A stretch of 64,000 nt of DNA from MB1-2 sp046566065 (lineage in GTDB: Bacteria; Actinomycetota; CADDZG01; WHSQ01): assembly GCA_046566065.1 (NCBI GenBank), contig JBKHXK010000009.1, positions 13,290-77,289 on the forward strand, given 5' to 3'. Positions 26,672 through 36,039 of the stretch are shown here, piece after piece. The first letter of the stretch is position 1; each line of letters starts with the position of its first letter. A program made the position numbers and the translations under genes. The notes beneath the pieces were generated by a model. It ran no database searches. It was not told where the DNA came from and worked only from the letters and a program-made list of their open reading frames with translations.

Positions 26672-29092
26672 ATGGACACCCTTTACTTCTCTCGCTTGGC
26701 TCGCCACAATCGGAGGATGAGGTCCCTCCCCCGAGCTGCGGCTGTCGCCGTCGCCCTACTGCTGGCCGTCCCCACCCTGGCCCAAGCCCAGAGCGCGACG
26801 GCGGCCGATCTCGTGCTGAAGCTCGAAGAGCCTGCCGGGCAGCCGCTCGTAGGAGAAGCCTTCAACGTGCGCGTGACCGTCACCAACTCGGGGCCGTCGG
26901 CGGCGCAGGAAGCTTCCCTGTCCGCCTACGTCCCGCCCGAGCTGGAACTGCTCTCGGCCACATCCAGCGACGCCGCCGACCCGTGTTCTGCCGAAGACGG
27001 AGGAGGGGGGCCCGAGCCCGCGATCGCGCCGGGCCGTGGGGGCGGCATCCGTTGCTCGTTCGGCTCCCTCGCCGCGGGCGAGACGGCCACGGTGACCCTG
27101 GGCCTGAGAAGGGTGGGGGCGCGGGGAACCTACGTGAGCGTCTATTCCGGCTCCAACACCGAAGACCCGAGCTACGAGAACAACTACGCGGAGATGTACC
27201 TCGAGCCCGACAAGAGCCACCCCACCGACATGGGCGTCAGCATCTCCGGCCCGGACGCACCCGCCGTTGGGGCCCGCTTCGACTACGTCACCACGGTTCG
27301 AAACCACGGTCCGTCTGCCTCGTCTGGAACCCTGACCAGTTCCCTGAACGGGGTCGACCTGATCGGGTGGACGTCGGACACGGCGACGGTCACCTGCGAG
27401 AAGAACGTCTTCGATCCGACCTACGGCGGATATGCAGAGCTCCACTGCGACGTTGGCGAGATGACGCCGGGGTCGGTCGTGAGAGTCACCGTCACGGTCG
27501 AGCGCAGCACCGCGTGGGAGCTCTACAACAGCGCCTCGATCTACGCGACGGGCCTGGACGAGAACTACGAGAACGACTACGCCTACTTCTCGGTGCCCGC
27601 AGACCCGTCAGTGACATCCGATCTGGCCCTGAAGATGACCGGGCCTTCCACCACACCGCTCGTCGGTGAGGCGTTCGAGGTGGGGGCAACGATCACCAAC
27701 TCGGGACCGTCGCGCGCCGGTGATGTCTGGTTCAACAACTACCTGCCGCCCGGGGTCTCGGCCGAGAGCGTGAGCCCCGCCGATCGTTGCACGCTGGACG
27801 GGGGAAGCGGCTACCCGTACGCGGAAGAGCCCACGGCCGTGCCGGAGGGCAAAGCCGGCGACGCTTACTACCCCGGCTACGGGCAGGGTGTGTACTGCAC
27901 GCTGGAGGGGCTGGGCTCCGGAGAGTCGGTCGGGATCTCGCTCACCTTGCGGCGCACGAAGGCGAGAGAGATCTGGAACAGCGCATGGGTGTCCAGCTCG
28001 AACTTCGATCCCGTCTACGACAACAATTACGCCGAGCTGCTCATCGAACCCGATCGCTCCAACCCGGCCGACATCGCGGTGAGCATTACCGGACCGGAGG
28101 GAGAACCCGCGGTCGGCGACATGGTGAGCATCACGCTGGGAGCGAGCAACATCGGACCTTCCGAGGCCCGCGAGGTCGTGGTGACGACGCACGTGCCGTA
28201 CGGCCTCGAGCTGCGCCAGAGCGCCACCGATCGGTGCACCTACCCCGAGACCGAGCAGCCACCTCCGCCGGAGGAGAAGATCGCGGCCCCCTCGTTCTAC
28301 GGATGGCGAGAGCTGAGATGCACCCTCGGGTCCATCCCTGCCGGTGAGAGCCGGGACGTGACGGCGGTATTCGAGCGGACCACCGAGTACGAGATCTGGG
28401 TGGGGGCCTGGGGCGAGACGGCCAATTACGACGACAACTACGAGAACGATTACGCGCAGCTACTGATCGCCGGGGAGCCCTACCCGGGCATGTGCGGCGG
28501 CGACACCGTCACCGGCACCGATGGTTCCGACGAGATCACGATCGGGGTCTGCAGCGCGGAGGCGAAGGATGGCGGCGACACGATCAACGCGGCCCCCTCG
28601 AGCACGTCGGGAGACATGGAGATCAAAGCCGGCCGGGGAGCGGACCGGATCACGGTCTCTCTCGGGGTGGAGAGCGCGGAACGCAGGACGATCCACGTGA
28701 TCAGCGGCCCCGGACGAGACACGATCGAGCTGCACGTGGCTCCGGGCGTCGGGAACGCGACCGTGATCCTGGAGGGCAACGCCGGAAACGACGTCATCGA
28801 TCTACGGATGGCCGGAGGGTCGACGGGCTTGAGGGTGCGCGTCCGAGGCCACGATGGAGACGACGTGCTCACAGCGGCGGACACCGAAGCCGACACGCTC
28901 GTACCGGGACTCGTCCTGGTCGGCGGGCTCGGGAACGACATCCTCGAGGGGGGCACCGGGCCGGATCTCCTGTTCGGAGGCCGGGGCCGCGATCGCCTCT
29001 ACGGCGGGAACGCGTCCGACCGGATGGACGGCGGCAGGGGCCGGGATCTGTGCCAGGGCGGCCCCGGCACCAACACCTCGGTCAGCTGCTAG
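26672..29092 (+). CDS. Large secreted protein with DUF11-like beta domains and C-terminal RTX-like calcium-binding repeats
   Basis: An 806-residue exported protein. A hydrophobic signal sequence (LPRAAAVAVALLLAVPTLAQA) is cleaved near residue 40. ATG 26717 would give a shorter, more usual signal; 26672 is the longest start. About four DUF11/CARDB-like repeats follow (about 45-185, 190-305, 310-445, 450-605), each with phrases such as VTNSGPSAAQEA or ATITNSGPSRAG and an ending like YENNYAE. Residues 610-806 hold nonapeptide-like Gly/Asp repeats (GNAGNDVIDL, GHDGDDVLT, GGLGNDILEGG, GGRGRDRLYGG) that bind calcium in RTX proteins. No LPXTG anchor is seen. An adhesin or surface-layer role is inferred. 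Confidence 0.83.
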   Translation: MDTLYFSRLARHNRRMRSLPRAAAVAVALLLAVPTLAQAQSATAADLVLKLEEPAGQPLVGEAFNVRVTVTNSGPSAAQEASLSAYVPPELELLSATSSDAADPCSAEDGGGGPEPAIAPGRGGGIRCSFGSLAAGETATVTLGLRRVGARGTYVSVYSGSNTEDPSYENNYAEMYLEPDKSHPTDMGVSISGPDAPAVGARFDYVTTVRNHGPSASSGTLTSSLNGVDLIGWTSDTATVTCEKNVFDPTYGGYAELHCDVGEMTPGSVVRVTVTVERSTAWELYNSASIYATGLDENYENDYAYFSVPADPSVTSDLALKMTGPSTTPLVGEAFEVGATITNSGPSRAGDVWFNNYLPPGVSAESVSPADRCTLDGGSGYPYAEEPTAVPEGKAGDAYYPGYGQGVYCTLEGLGSGESVGISLTLRRTKAREIWNSAWVSSSNFDPVYDNNYAELLIEPDRSNPADIAVSITGPEGEPAVGDMVSITLGASNIGPSEAREVVVTTHVPYGLELRQSATDRCTYPETEQPPPPEEKIAAPSFYGWRELRCTLGSIPAGESRDVTAVFERTTEYEIWVGAWGETANYDDNYENDYAQLLIAGEPYPGMCGGDTVTGTDGSDEITIGVCSAEAKDGGDTINAAPSSTSGDMEIKAGRGADRITVSLGVESAERRTIHVISGPGRDTIELHVAPGVGNATVILEGNAGNDVIDLRMAGGSTGLRVRVRGHDGDDVLTAADTEADTLVPGLVLVGGLGNDILEGGTGPDLLFGGRGRDRLYGGNASDRMDGGRGRDLCQGGPGTNTSVSC

Positions 29093-29099
29093 TCAGGGT

Positions 29100-31256
29100 C
29101 TACGAGACCAACTTCAGCGGCGCCAGGGAGAGATCGAGACGCTTCTCTCCCCCGACCTCGGGGAAGTGGATCGTCGCCTCCAGTCCGCCGATCCCGGACC
29201 TCGCGATCTCGAGGATCGTGCCGCGGCCCCACTTCTTGTGCTCGACGGTCTGGCCGACCTTGAAGCTCTCGGGATCCTCGCTGGCGCCCGTTGGGCGCGT
29301 GGAGGCTTGGCCTTTCTTGTTCGCCATCTTGTCCGCTCGAGAGATCAGCTCACCAGGGATCTCGGACAGGAAGCGGGAGGCGGGGTTGTAGTTCAACCCG
29401 CCCCACAAGCTGCGCGACCACGCATTCAACAGATACAGCCGCTCCCGGGCACGGGTGATACCGACGTAACAGAGCCGGCGTTCTTCCTCCAGTTGATCCG
29501 CGTCTCCAAGCGACCGGATGTGAGGAAAGACCCCCTCCTCCATCCCCACGATGAACACGACCGGGTACTCGAGTCCCTTGGCATTGTGCAAGGTCATGAA
29601 GGTCACGCCGGTGTCTTCCCCATCGACGCGGTCGGTGTCGGTGATCAGCGCGATCTCCTCCAGGAAGCCGACGAGACTCGGCTCCGTCGCACGCTCGTCG
29701 TACTCGGCTCCGACCCCGGCCAGCTCGCGCAGGTTCTCCTGACGCGACAGGGACTCGAAGGTCCGATCGGATCTGAGCTCGTCCATGTAACCGGTGATCT
29801 CCCAAGTCATCTCGACGATCTCCGCTACCGGGGTCCCGCCTTGCGCCGCCTCCCTGATCCGCTCGAACAACCGGCCGGCTTCGAGGATCCCTCCCAAAGC
29901 CTTCTTGTTCAACCCGTCCGCATCCTCGGCTTGGCTGAAAGCGTCTCCGAGTGGGATGTCTTGGCGCCGAGCGAAATCCGCTATGCGCGCGAGCGACGTG
30001 TCCCCGATCCCACGGCGTGGAGCTTGAGCCGCTCTCGCTACGTTGACGGTGTCGGACGGATTCATCGCTGCTCGCAACCAGGCCAGAAGGTCCTTCACCT
30101 CCTTGCGCTCGTAGAAGCGCACGCCCCCGATCACCTTGTAAGGAAGGTTCTCCTTGGCGAAGATCTCCTCCAGCACGCGCGACTGGGCGTTCGTCCGGTA
30201 GAACACCGCGATGTCTTGCATCGGCGTGCCCAGATCGACCAAGCGTTGGACCTCGTTCGCCACGTAGGCCGCCTCGTCGTGCTCGTTCTGGGCGTGGTAG
30301 CGGGTGATGAGGTCACCGGACACGGATTCGGTCCATAGCGACTTCGGCTTCCGGAGGATGTTGTTCTCGATCACCGCGTTGGCGGCGCTGAGGATCGTCT
30401 GCGTCGAGCGGTAGTTCTGCTCGAGCGTGATCACCCTGGCATCCGGCCAGTCTCGTTCGAAGTCCAGCAGGTTCTTGATCGTGGCGCCTCGGAACGCGTA
30501 GATGCCCTGGTCGGCGTCGCCCACCACGAAGATGTTTCGAGTCCGGCCGGCCAACAACGTAGAGATGCGTGCCTGGGCATGGTTGGTGTCCTGGAACTCG
30601 TCGACCAGGACGTGCTCGAACCGCTCCTGATAGTGCTTCAGGACCTCAGGCTGCCGATCGAAGACCTCGACCACTCCCGCGAGCAGGTCGTCGAAGTCCA
30701 TCGCCGAAGCCTGCCGAAGCCTGCTCTGATAGTCCGTGTAGATCTCGCCGATCGTCCGCTCCCACGGATTGCTGGCGAAATCGGAATAGAGGCCGGGAGA
30801 CATGAGCTTGTTCTTCGCGTCCGAGATGGCCGCAGCTACCGCCCGCGGCGGCACGCGCTTGGGATCGATGCTCAACTCCTTCATGCACAGCTTGATCAAG
30901 CGATCCGAATCCGCCGCGTCGTAGATAGAGAACGAGGAACGCAGATCGAGGTGGTGTGCCTCGCGCCTCAGGATGCGCACGCAGGCGGCGTGGAAGGTCG
31001 ACACCCACATCTTCTGGGCCACGCTCCCAACCAGTGCCTCGACGCGCTTCTTCATCTCGTCGGCGGCCTTATTCGTGAAGGTGATGGCGATGATCGAGAA
31101 CGGCGACGTGCCGTTGCGGATCAGGTGAGCGATCCGATAGGTGAGCACGCGGGTCTTGCCCGAACCGGCCCCGGCCACGACAAGAGCCGGGCCTCCGGGG
31201 TGCTCCACGGCTTCTCGCTGGACAGGGTTCAGGTCGTCTAGATAGTCGGCTTCCAC
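29100..31256 (-). CDS. pcrA: UvrD/PcrA-type DNA helicase (superfamily I)
   Basis: ATP-dependent 3'-5' DNA helicase for repair and replication restart, 718 residues from GTG 31256. Helicase motifs in order: Q motif LNPVQREAVEH, Walker A AGAGSGKTRVLTYR, ITFTNKAADEMKKR, DFDDLL, Walker B VDEFQDTN, VVGDADQGIYAFRGA, QNYRST, FMTLHNAKGLE and VGITRARERLYL. A C-terminal Tudor-like patch (VGQTVEHKKWGRGTILEI) matches PcrA proteins that contact RNA polymerase. Confidence 0.95.
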   Translation of the reverse strand: MEADYLDDLNPVQREAVEHPGGPALVVAGAGSGKTRVLTYRIAHLIRNGTSPFSIIAITFTNKAADEMKKRVEALVGSVAQKMWVSTFHAACVRILRREAHHLDLRSSFSIYDAADSDRLIKLCMKELSIDPKRVPPRAVAAAISDAKNKLMSPGLYSDFASNPWERTIGEIYTDYQSRLRQASAMDFDDLLAGVVEVFDRQPEVLKHYQERFEHVLVDEFQDTNHAQARISTLLAGRTRNIFVVGDADQGIYAFRGATIKNLLDFERDWPDARVITLEQNYRSTQTILSAANAVIENNILRKPKSLWTESVSGDLITRYHAQNEHDEAAYVANEVQRLVDLGTPMQDIAVFYRTNAQSRVLEEIFAKENLPYKVIGGVRFYERKEVKDLLAWLRAAMNPSDTVNVARAAQAPRRGIGDTSLARIADFARRQDIPLGDAFSQAEDADGLNKKALGGILEAGRLFERIREAAQGGTPVAEIVEMTWEITGYMDELRSDRTFESLSRQENLRELAGVGAEYDERATEPSLVGFLEEIALITDTDRVDGEDTGVTFMTLHNAKGLEYPVVFIVGMEEGVFPHIRSLGDADQLEEERRLCYVGITRARERLYLLNAWSRSLWGGLNYNPASRFLSEIPGELISRADKMANKKGQASTRPTGASEDPESFKVGQTVEHKKWGRGTILEIARSGIGGLEATIHFPEVGGEKRLDLSLAPLKLVS

Positions 31257-31293
31257 CCTTGTGATTATGAAGCCCGGGACGGATGCACCCTGA

Positions 31294-31596
31294 TCAGGTG
31301 TGCTTGCTGTCCGAGAGGACCCGGACCATCTCTCCGATGTCGTGATCCCTGAGGTTCGGGTGCCGGAAGGGCAACTCGGGATGGACCTCGTACCGGTTGC
31401 GTCGCCCCTCCTTGATCACCGACACGTAGCCCTCCTCGATCAGGTCCCGGATGATCGAATGAGCGGCTCGCTCGGTGATCCCAACCCGCTCCGCGATCTC
31501 CCTGATGCGGAGATCCCCGTCCCCCGCCACCACGAGGAGGACGTGGGCGTGGTTGGTGAGGAACCGCCAGCCGCTCGATCTCCGACCTTCCGGCAT
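31294..31596 (-). CDS. Small winged helix-turn-helix (MarR/ArsR-like) transcriptional regulator
   Basis: About 100 residues. I choose ATG 31596 because GGGG lies five bases upstream; GTG 31602 would add two residues. The first half reads RSSGWRFLTNHAHVLLVVAGD. An HTH follows: IREIAERVGITERAAHSIIRDLIEEGYVSV, then the wing KEGRRNRYEVHP. This small family is common in actinobacteria. No effector-binding domain is present. It is divergent from a small protein gene across an AT-rich region carrying a 12-bp palindrome, a likely autoregulatory site. Confidence 0.82.
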   Translation of the reverse strand: MPEGRRSSGWRFLTNHAHVLLVVAGDGDLRIREIAERVGITERAAHSIIRDLIEEGYVSVIKEGRRNRYEVHPELPFRHPNLRDHDIGEMVRVLSDSKHT

Positions 31597-31604
31597 GCAC
31601 ACCC

Positions 31605-31659
31605 CATCTACGTATAACTATCTATTCTTGAATCAGAATACATGTATTATCGTTCCTAG
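31605..31659. promoter_or_regulatory. AT-rich divergent promoter region with 12-bp palindrome
   Basis: A strikingly AT-rich stretch between the winged-helix gene and the small protein gene. It contains the perfect palindrome AATACATGTATT (31637-31648) and a second dyad, ATTCT-N6-AGAAT, just beside it. TATTAT (31645-31650) is a candidate -10 for the plus-strand gene, with a start very close to its ATG. The palindrome is a candidate binding site for the winged-helix protein encoded alongside. Confidence 0.5.
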
Positions 31660-31929
31660 ATGACTATCGGAAACCTCCAGCGGGACGAACCGCGGGTGAG
31701 AGGGATAAGGATCGACGAGACGTCGCTGCATCTAGCTTCTTCCTCCGAGCCGGCGCCGGCGACCCTCGAACCGGAGCTGGTCAGGGCTCTGAACGAGAGG
31801 ATCGCCATCATCGACGGGATGGCCGAACTGCTACTTCTGTCGACCACACCCGACAAGACCGCGAAGGCGGCTCTGCAGGCGATCCGTCGACAAGCGCAGG
31901 GTGTTCGCGAGCTGTTCCTTCAGCCCTAG
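31660..31929 (+). CDS. Small hypothetical protein resembling a histidine-kinase DHp helix without its His
   Basis: An 89-residue protein from ATG 31660. The second half (ALNERIAIIDGMAELLLLST, then AALQAIRRQAQGVRELF) has the helical pattern of a kinase dimerisation region such as LNNxLxVIxGYAELL, but the phospho-accepting His is not present. No ATPase domain follows. Its stop overlaps the stop of the convergent flippase. It could be a small dimerising partner protein; function unknown. Confidence 0.62.
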   Translation: MTIGNLQRDEPRVRGIRIDETSLHLASSSEPAPATLEPELVRALNERIAIIDGMAELLLLSTTPDKTAKAALQAIRRQAQGVRELFLQP

Positions 31930-33464
31930 GAAACCCCGGCTCGCCGCTCGCGGAGGGTGGCGATGGCCGACCGCGCCGCCCGGCGCTCCCCCGGCGTCAG
32001 TCCCCACACGAGATGGGCGGCCCCGTAGACGACCACTCCGACGACTCCCGTCAACAGCAGATCGAGGAACCATCCCCCGGCGAACAACCGGTGCACCCCC
32101 CACATCACGGCAAGGGTCACCAAGCTGGGAAGGAGCAACCTTCCATAGGTGCGGTCATACGGCTGGATGTTCACGAAACGCTTCACCAGCGCGAGACGAG
32201 CCCACTTCGACAGCGCGAAGGTGACCGCGTTCGCGATAGCGGCCCCCTCCATCCCGTACCGCGGGCAGAGCCAGAAGGCGAGCCCAAGGTTCAGCGCAAG
32301 CGAACCGGCATAAACGACCAGGTCCCACCCGGTACGCCCGACCATGATCAACACGAAGCCGACGCTCCCGGTCGCGATATTCACGAACTGTCCGGCCAGG
32401 ATGATCAACAGCGCGGCCTGACCCTCCGAGAACCTCGCCCCGAACAGGCGAAGGGCTTCCGACGGGGCGACGAGCAACAGCAGGAACAGCGGCAACGTCG
32501 CAACGATCGTCCAGCGCGTCAAGGTCTTGAACAGCTTGTCGAGTCGTTCGGTCTCGCCCCTGTTGTGCAGGTCCGCCACGAACGGGCTGAACATCAAACT
32601 GACCGAGGTCAAAAAAAGCACGATGACCTGGCCCGCACGGAGCGCCGCGGAGTAGACCCCGACCTGCAGATCGGTGACGTAACGCGTCAACACGAACAGA
32701 TCGGTCCAGAAGAGCAACTGCGAGAACAACGCAGCGGGGGCACGGGGGCCGGCGTAGCGGAACAGCTTGCTCAGGGCACCGGGTTCCATCGGGGCGGCGA
32801 CCCAGGTAGCGCTCTCTCGCCGCCAGAAGTAGCCGGCAGCCGCAGCCGCGAGGACCCACGATAGCGAATAGGTGAGGGCGCTCATCCACCCGGTCCGGAC
32901 GAACTGCCAACCGAGCAGCATGAGAGCGATCCAGAGCACGGGCTGGCCCGCCCAGAAGACATAGAGCGTGTAGCGCATGATCTTCAGCCCGCGGGTCGCC
33001 GACAGCCAGATGTTCGCAAGCGCCAGGAAGGGAAGGCCGAGCGCCGCCATCTGAACCGCCCGTGTCCCGTCGCCGCCCCCCAGTGAGAACAACGCTGCGA
33101 CCTGCTCTGCGAACAACAACACCAGCGCTCCGACCGCGAGTGACACGACGGTCCCTATGAGCGTCGCTCGCGCGACGGGGACCCGGATGCGGTCGTAGCG
33201 ACCCTGGCCCACCTCGACCGCAACGTCTCGCAGCACCGCCATGTCCATCCCGGCCCTGGACGCGAACGACGCGACGAATGCCGCTTGAGTAACGACGGTC
33301 ACGACCCCGAACGCCTCGGGACCGAGCGAGTTCGACATCAAGATGTTCACCGCGAAGGTGGCGAGCGCGGCTACGACGATCCCGACGACGTTCTGAGACG
33401 TGCCGGAGAGGATGTTCAGGTAGTCGCTGCGACCCCCGGACGGTTGTGCGGTGCCTACTCCCAC
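31926..33464 (-). CDS. Polysaccharide flippase / lipid-linked oligosaccharide translocase (MATE-like)
   Basis: A 512-residue multi-pass membrane protein with about 12-14 hydrophobic segments, matching the polysaccharide biosynthesis (Wzx/RfbX-like) family: LNILSGTSQNVVGIVVAALATF near the N-terminus, NSLGPEAFGVVTV, and RYAGPRAPAALFSQLLFWTD mid-protein. It probably flips lipid-linked sugars for surface glycans. GTG 33464 lies within the last codons of guaA (10-base overlap). gmd, for GDP-sugar synthesis, lies 5 kb away. Confidence 0.85.
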   Translation of the reverse strand: MGVGTAQPSGGRSDYLNILSGTSQNVVGIVVAALATFAVNILMSNSLGPEAFGVVTVVTQAAFVASFASRAGMDMAVLRDVAVEVGQGRYDRIRVPVARATLIGTVVSLAVGALVLLFAEQVAALFSLGGGDGTRAVQMAALGLPFLALANIWLSATRGLKIMRYTLYVFWAGQPVLWIALMLLGWQFVRTGWMSALTYSLSWVLAAAAAGYFWRRESATWVAAPMEPGALSKLFRYAGPRAPAALFSQLLFWTDLFVLTRYVTDLQVGVYSAALRAGQVIVLFLTSVSLMFSPFVADLHNRGETERLDKLFKTLTRWTIVATLPLFLLLLVAPSEALRLFGARFSEGQAALLIILAGQFVNIATGSVGFVLIMVGRTGWDLVVYAGSLALNLGLAFWLCPRYGMEGAAIANAVTFALSKWARLALVKRFVNIQPYDRTYGRLLLPSLVTLAVMWGVHRLFAGGWFLDLLLTGVVGVVVYGAAHLVWGLTPGERRAARSAIATLRERRAGVS

Positions 33465-35065
33465 TCGATGGTGCCGGGAGGCTTCGAGGTGATGTCGTAG
33501 ACCACCCGGTTGACGCCCGGCACCTCGTTGACGATCCGGCTCGAGATGCGCTCCAGGAGGTCGTACGGCAGGCGGGCCCAGTCGGCGGTCATCGCGTCTT
33601 CACTGGTCACTGCGCGGAGAACGATGGGGTGGCCGTAGGTGCGCTCGTCTCCCATCACACCGACGGAGCGAACCGCGGGGAGCACCGCGAACGACTGCCA
33701 GATCTCACGCAGCAGATCCGCTCGCTTCATCTCTTCGAGGACGACTGCATCCGCGTTGCGCAGGATCTCCAGCCGCTCGGCCGTGACGTCGCCGATGATG
33801 CGAACCGCAAGTCCGGGGCCGGGGAACGGTTGCCGCCACACGATCTCCTCGGGGAGCCCCAGCTCTTCGCCCACGCGCCGAACCTCATCCTTGAAGAGGT
33901 TGCGCAACGGTTCTACGAGACTGAACTTCATGTCCTCGGGGAGCCCGCCCACGTTGTGATGGCTCTTGATCTTGGCTGCATCTTTCGTGCCCGATTCGAT
34001 CACGTCGGGATAGAGCGTTCCCTGCACGAGGAAGCGCGCGTCGTTCAACTCGTCGCGCGCGACCTCTTCGAAGACCCGGATGAAGGTCTCGCCGATGATC
34101 TTGCGTTTCCTCTCCGGGTCCTCCACGCCGGCCAGCTTCTCCAAGAACCGGTCGGCCGCTTTCACGTGGATCAGGTCGATCTTCAAGTGACGGCGAAAGG
34201 TGTCTTCGACCTGTTCGGCCTCACCTTTGCGAAGGAGGCCGTGATCGACGAAGACACACGTGAGCTGATCGCCGACGGCCCGATGCACCAAGGCTGCCGC
34301 GACCGAGGAGTCCACGCCGCCCGAGAGACCGCACACGACCCGCTCGTTGCCGACGTAGGCGCGGATCGACTCGAGAGCGCTCTCGATGATCGAGGTCATG
34401 GTCCAGGTCGGCAGCAGGTCGCAACCCTCGTAGAGGAAGTTCTTCAGCAGCTCGGTCCCTTTGGGGGTGTGGGCGACCTCGGGATGGAACTGGACCCCGT
34501 AGAGCCCGCGCTCGGGGTCCTCGAAGGCGGCCACGGGACTGGCGGCGGTCGACGCGGTGACCCGGAAACCCTCGGGCGCCCGCACGACCGCGTCGTTGTG
34601 GCTCATCCATACGCTCTGGGTTGGAGGCAGCTCGGAGAACAGGGTCGACGAGGGAGCCTCGACACTCAGGTCGGTCTTGCCGAACTCGGCGACCCCGGTG
34701 CGCGCGACCTCGCCTCCCAAGGTCTGGGCCATCAGTTGCTGCCCGTAACAGATGCCGAGCACCGGGACGCCGAGGTCGAAGAGCTCGGGCTGGGCCGACG
34801 GCGCTCCCGGGGCATGCACCGACTTGGGCCCTCCCGAGAGCACGATGCCGGCCGGACGTTTCGCCCGCACCTGTTCGATCGGCATGTCGTGGGGCACGAT
34901 CTCGGAGTAGACGTGGCACTCACGGATCCTCCGGGCGATCAGCTGCGCGTACTGGGCGCCGTAGTCCACGACCAGCACGGGGGCGTCTTGGGTGTTGCTG
35001 AAGGCGGGGGCCGCCGGCGCCGCGGACGGGTCTGGAGCGGTGCTCTCGTGAGGCGCGTCGGGCAT
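33455..35065 (-). CDS. guaA: GMP synthase (glutamine-hydrolysing)
   Basis: Converts XMP to GMP, 536 residues with an extra N-terminal tail of about 25 residues rich in Ala and Pro. Class I amidotransferase domain: VLVVDYGAQYAQLIARRIRE, nucleophile Cys in LGICYGQQLMAQ, His in VQFHPEVAHT. ATP-pyrophosphatase domain: CGLSGGVDSSVAAALVH. The C-terminal dimer domain ends in NRVVYDITSKPPGTIEWE as in most GuaA proteins. Confidence 0.96.
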   Translation of the reverse strand: MPDAPHESTAPDPSAAPAAPAFSNTQDAPVLVVDYGAQYAQLIARRIRECHVYSEIVPHDMPIEQVRAKRPAGIVLSGGPKSVHAPGAPSAQPELFDLGVPVLGICYGQQLMAQTLGGEVARTGVAEFGKTDLSVEAPSSTLFSELPPTQSVWMSHNDAVVRAPEGFRVTASTAASPVAAFEDPERGLYGVQFHPEVAHTPKGTELLKNFLYEGCDLLPTWTMTSIIESALESIRAYVGNERVVCGLSGGVDSSVAAALVHRAVGDQLTCVFVDHGLLRKGEAEQVEDTFRRHLKIDLIHVKAADRFLEKLAGVEDPERKRKIIGETFIRVFEEVARDELNDARFLVQGTLYPDVIESGTKDAAKIKSHHNVGGLPEDMKFSLVEPLRNLFKDEVRRVGEELGLPEEIVWRQPFPGPGLAVRIIGDVTAERLEILRNADAVVLEEMKRADLLREIWQSFAVLPAVRSVGVMGDERTYGHPIVLRAVTSEDAMTADWARLPYDLLERISSRIVNEVPGVNRVVYDITSKPPGTIEWE

Positions 35066-35104
35066 AAGCCACCCTACCGCGCGGCCCCCACGGAGCCGGG
35101 GAGA

Positions 35105-35980
35105 TCAGCCCTTCCTACGGGCCTCCACCACGACGCTCAAGCCGTCGTCGTCGGACGCAACCCCCTCGTCGGACAGCCCGGCAGCTCTGACGAAGGCGCG
35201 GGTCTTGTCGGTGATGTCGTCAGACATCTCGAGCAGCAGCCAACCGCCGGGCTTCAGCCACTCGACGCTCTCGGCCACGGCCCGCCGCACCAGAGACAGG
35301 CCGTCATCGGACTCGTCCGTCAAGGTGTAGACCGGCTCGTAGCCGCGGACCTCGGTCGGCAGGTCCTCCAGCTCGTCCTTCGGGACGTAGGGCACGTGAC
35401 CGGTGATGAGATCCACCCCGCCCTTGAGGCTGGCGGGCAAGGGCTCGTACATGTCACCGGCTTTGAAGGTCACGTTGTCGATGCCCAGGCGACGAGCGTT
35501 CTGGCGCCCCTGGTCCAAAGCCTCTTTCGAGATGTCGAGGGCCCAGGCATGGGAGCCCGGCACCTCATGAGCGATGGCCAACGCGATCGGCCCGGTGCCC
35601 GCGGCCACGTCGACGACGACCGGGCTCTTGCGTCGCCGCAACCTGCGCACGGCTCGGTCCACCGTCAACTCCGAGGACGGACGGGGTACGAAGGCACCCG
35701 GCTTCACCTTCAGTTCCAGCCCGTAGAACTCGATCTTGCCGGTGAGGAAAGGCTGCGGTTCGCCGGCCGCCCTCCGGGCGATCAGCGCGAGGTAGCGGTC
35801 GCGGGCCGGACGCGGAGGCTCGAAGTCCTCATCGAGTTCGTCCTCTTCCTGCTTCAGCGCGACCGCGAGCAGCTCGCGGGCGAGGTCCATGAAGTCGTGA
35901 TCTTCGAACAGATGGGTCGAGTCGGTCAGAACGGACTCCCCCACCGCGAGGAGCTGGGAAACGGTGCGAGGTTCGGACAT
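35105..35980 (-). CDS. PrmC/HemK-like methyltransferase with altered NPPY motif
   Basis: A 291-residue SAM-dependent methyltransferase. The N-terminal helical domain is followed by the PrmC-type entry RRAAGEPQPFLTGKIEFYGLELKV and FVPRPSSELTVDRAV, then the SAM fold (VVVDVAAGTGPIALAIAHEV; ALDISKEALDQGRQNARRL). Where PrmC has NPPY, this protein has ITGHVPYVP, so the Asn that holds the glutamine amide is replaced. It may not act on release factors. A different protein or small-molecule substrate is possible. Confidence 0.8.
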   Translation of the reverse strand: MSEPRTVSQLLAVGESVLTDSTHLFEDHDFMDLARELLAVALKQEEDELDEDFEPPRPARDRYLALIARRAAGEPQPFLTGKIEFYGLELKVKPGAFVPRPSSELTVDRAVRRLRRRKSPVVVDVAAGTGPIALAIAHEVPGSHAWALDISKEALDQGRQNARRLGIDNVTFKAGDMYEPLPASLKGGVDLITGHVPYVPKDELEDLPTEVRGYEPVYTLTDESDDGLSLVRRAVAESVEWLKPGGWLLLEMSDDITDKTRAFVRAAGLSDEGVASDDDGLSVVVEARRKG

Positions 35981-36039
35981 GGGGGCTGCATGCTAGCGCT
36001 CCGTTCTTTCCTCACATCGCCACAAAAGGGCGCGTGCGA

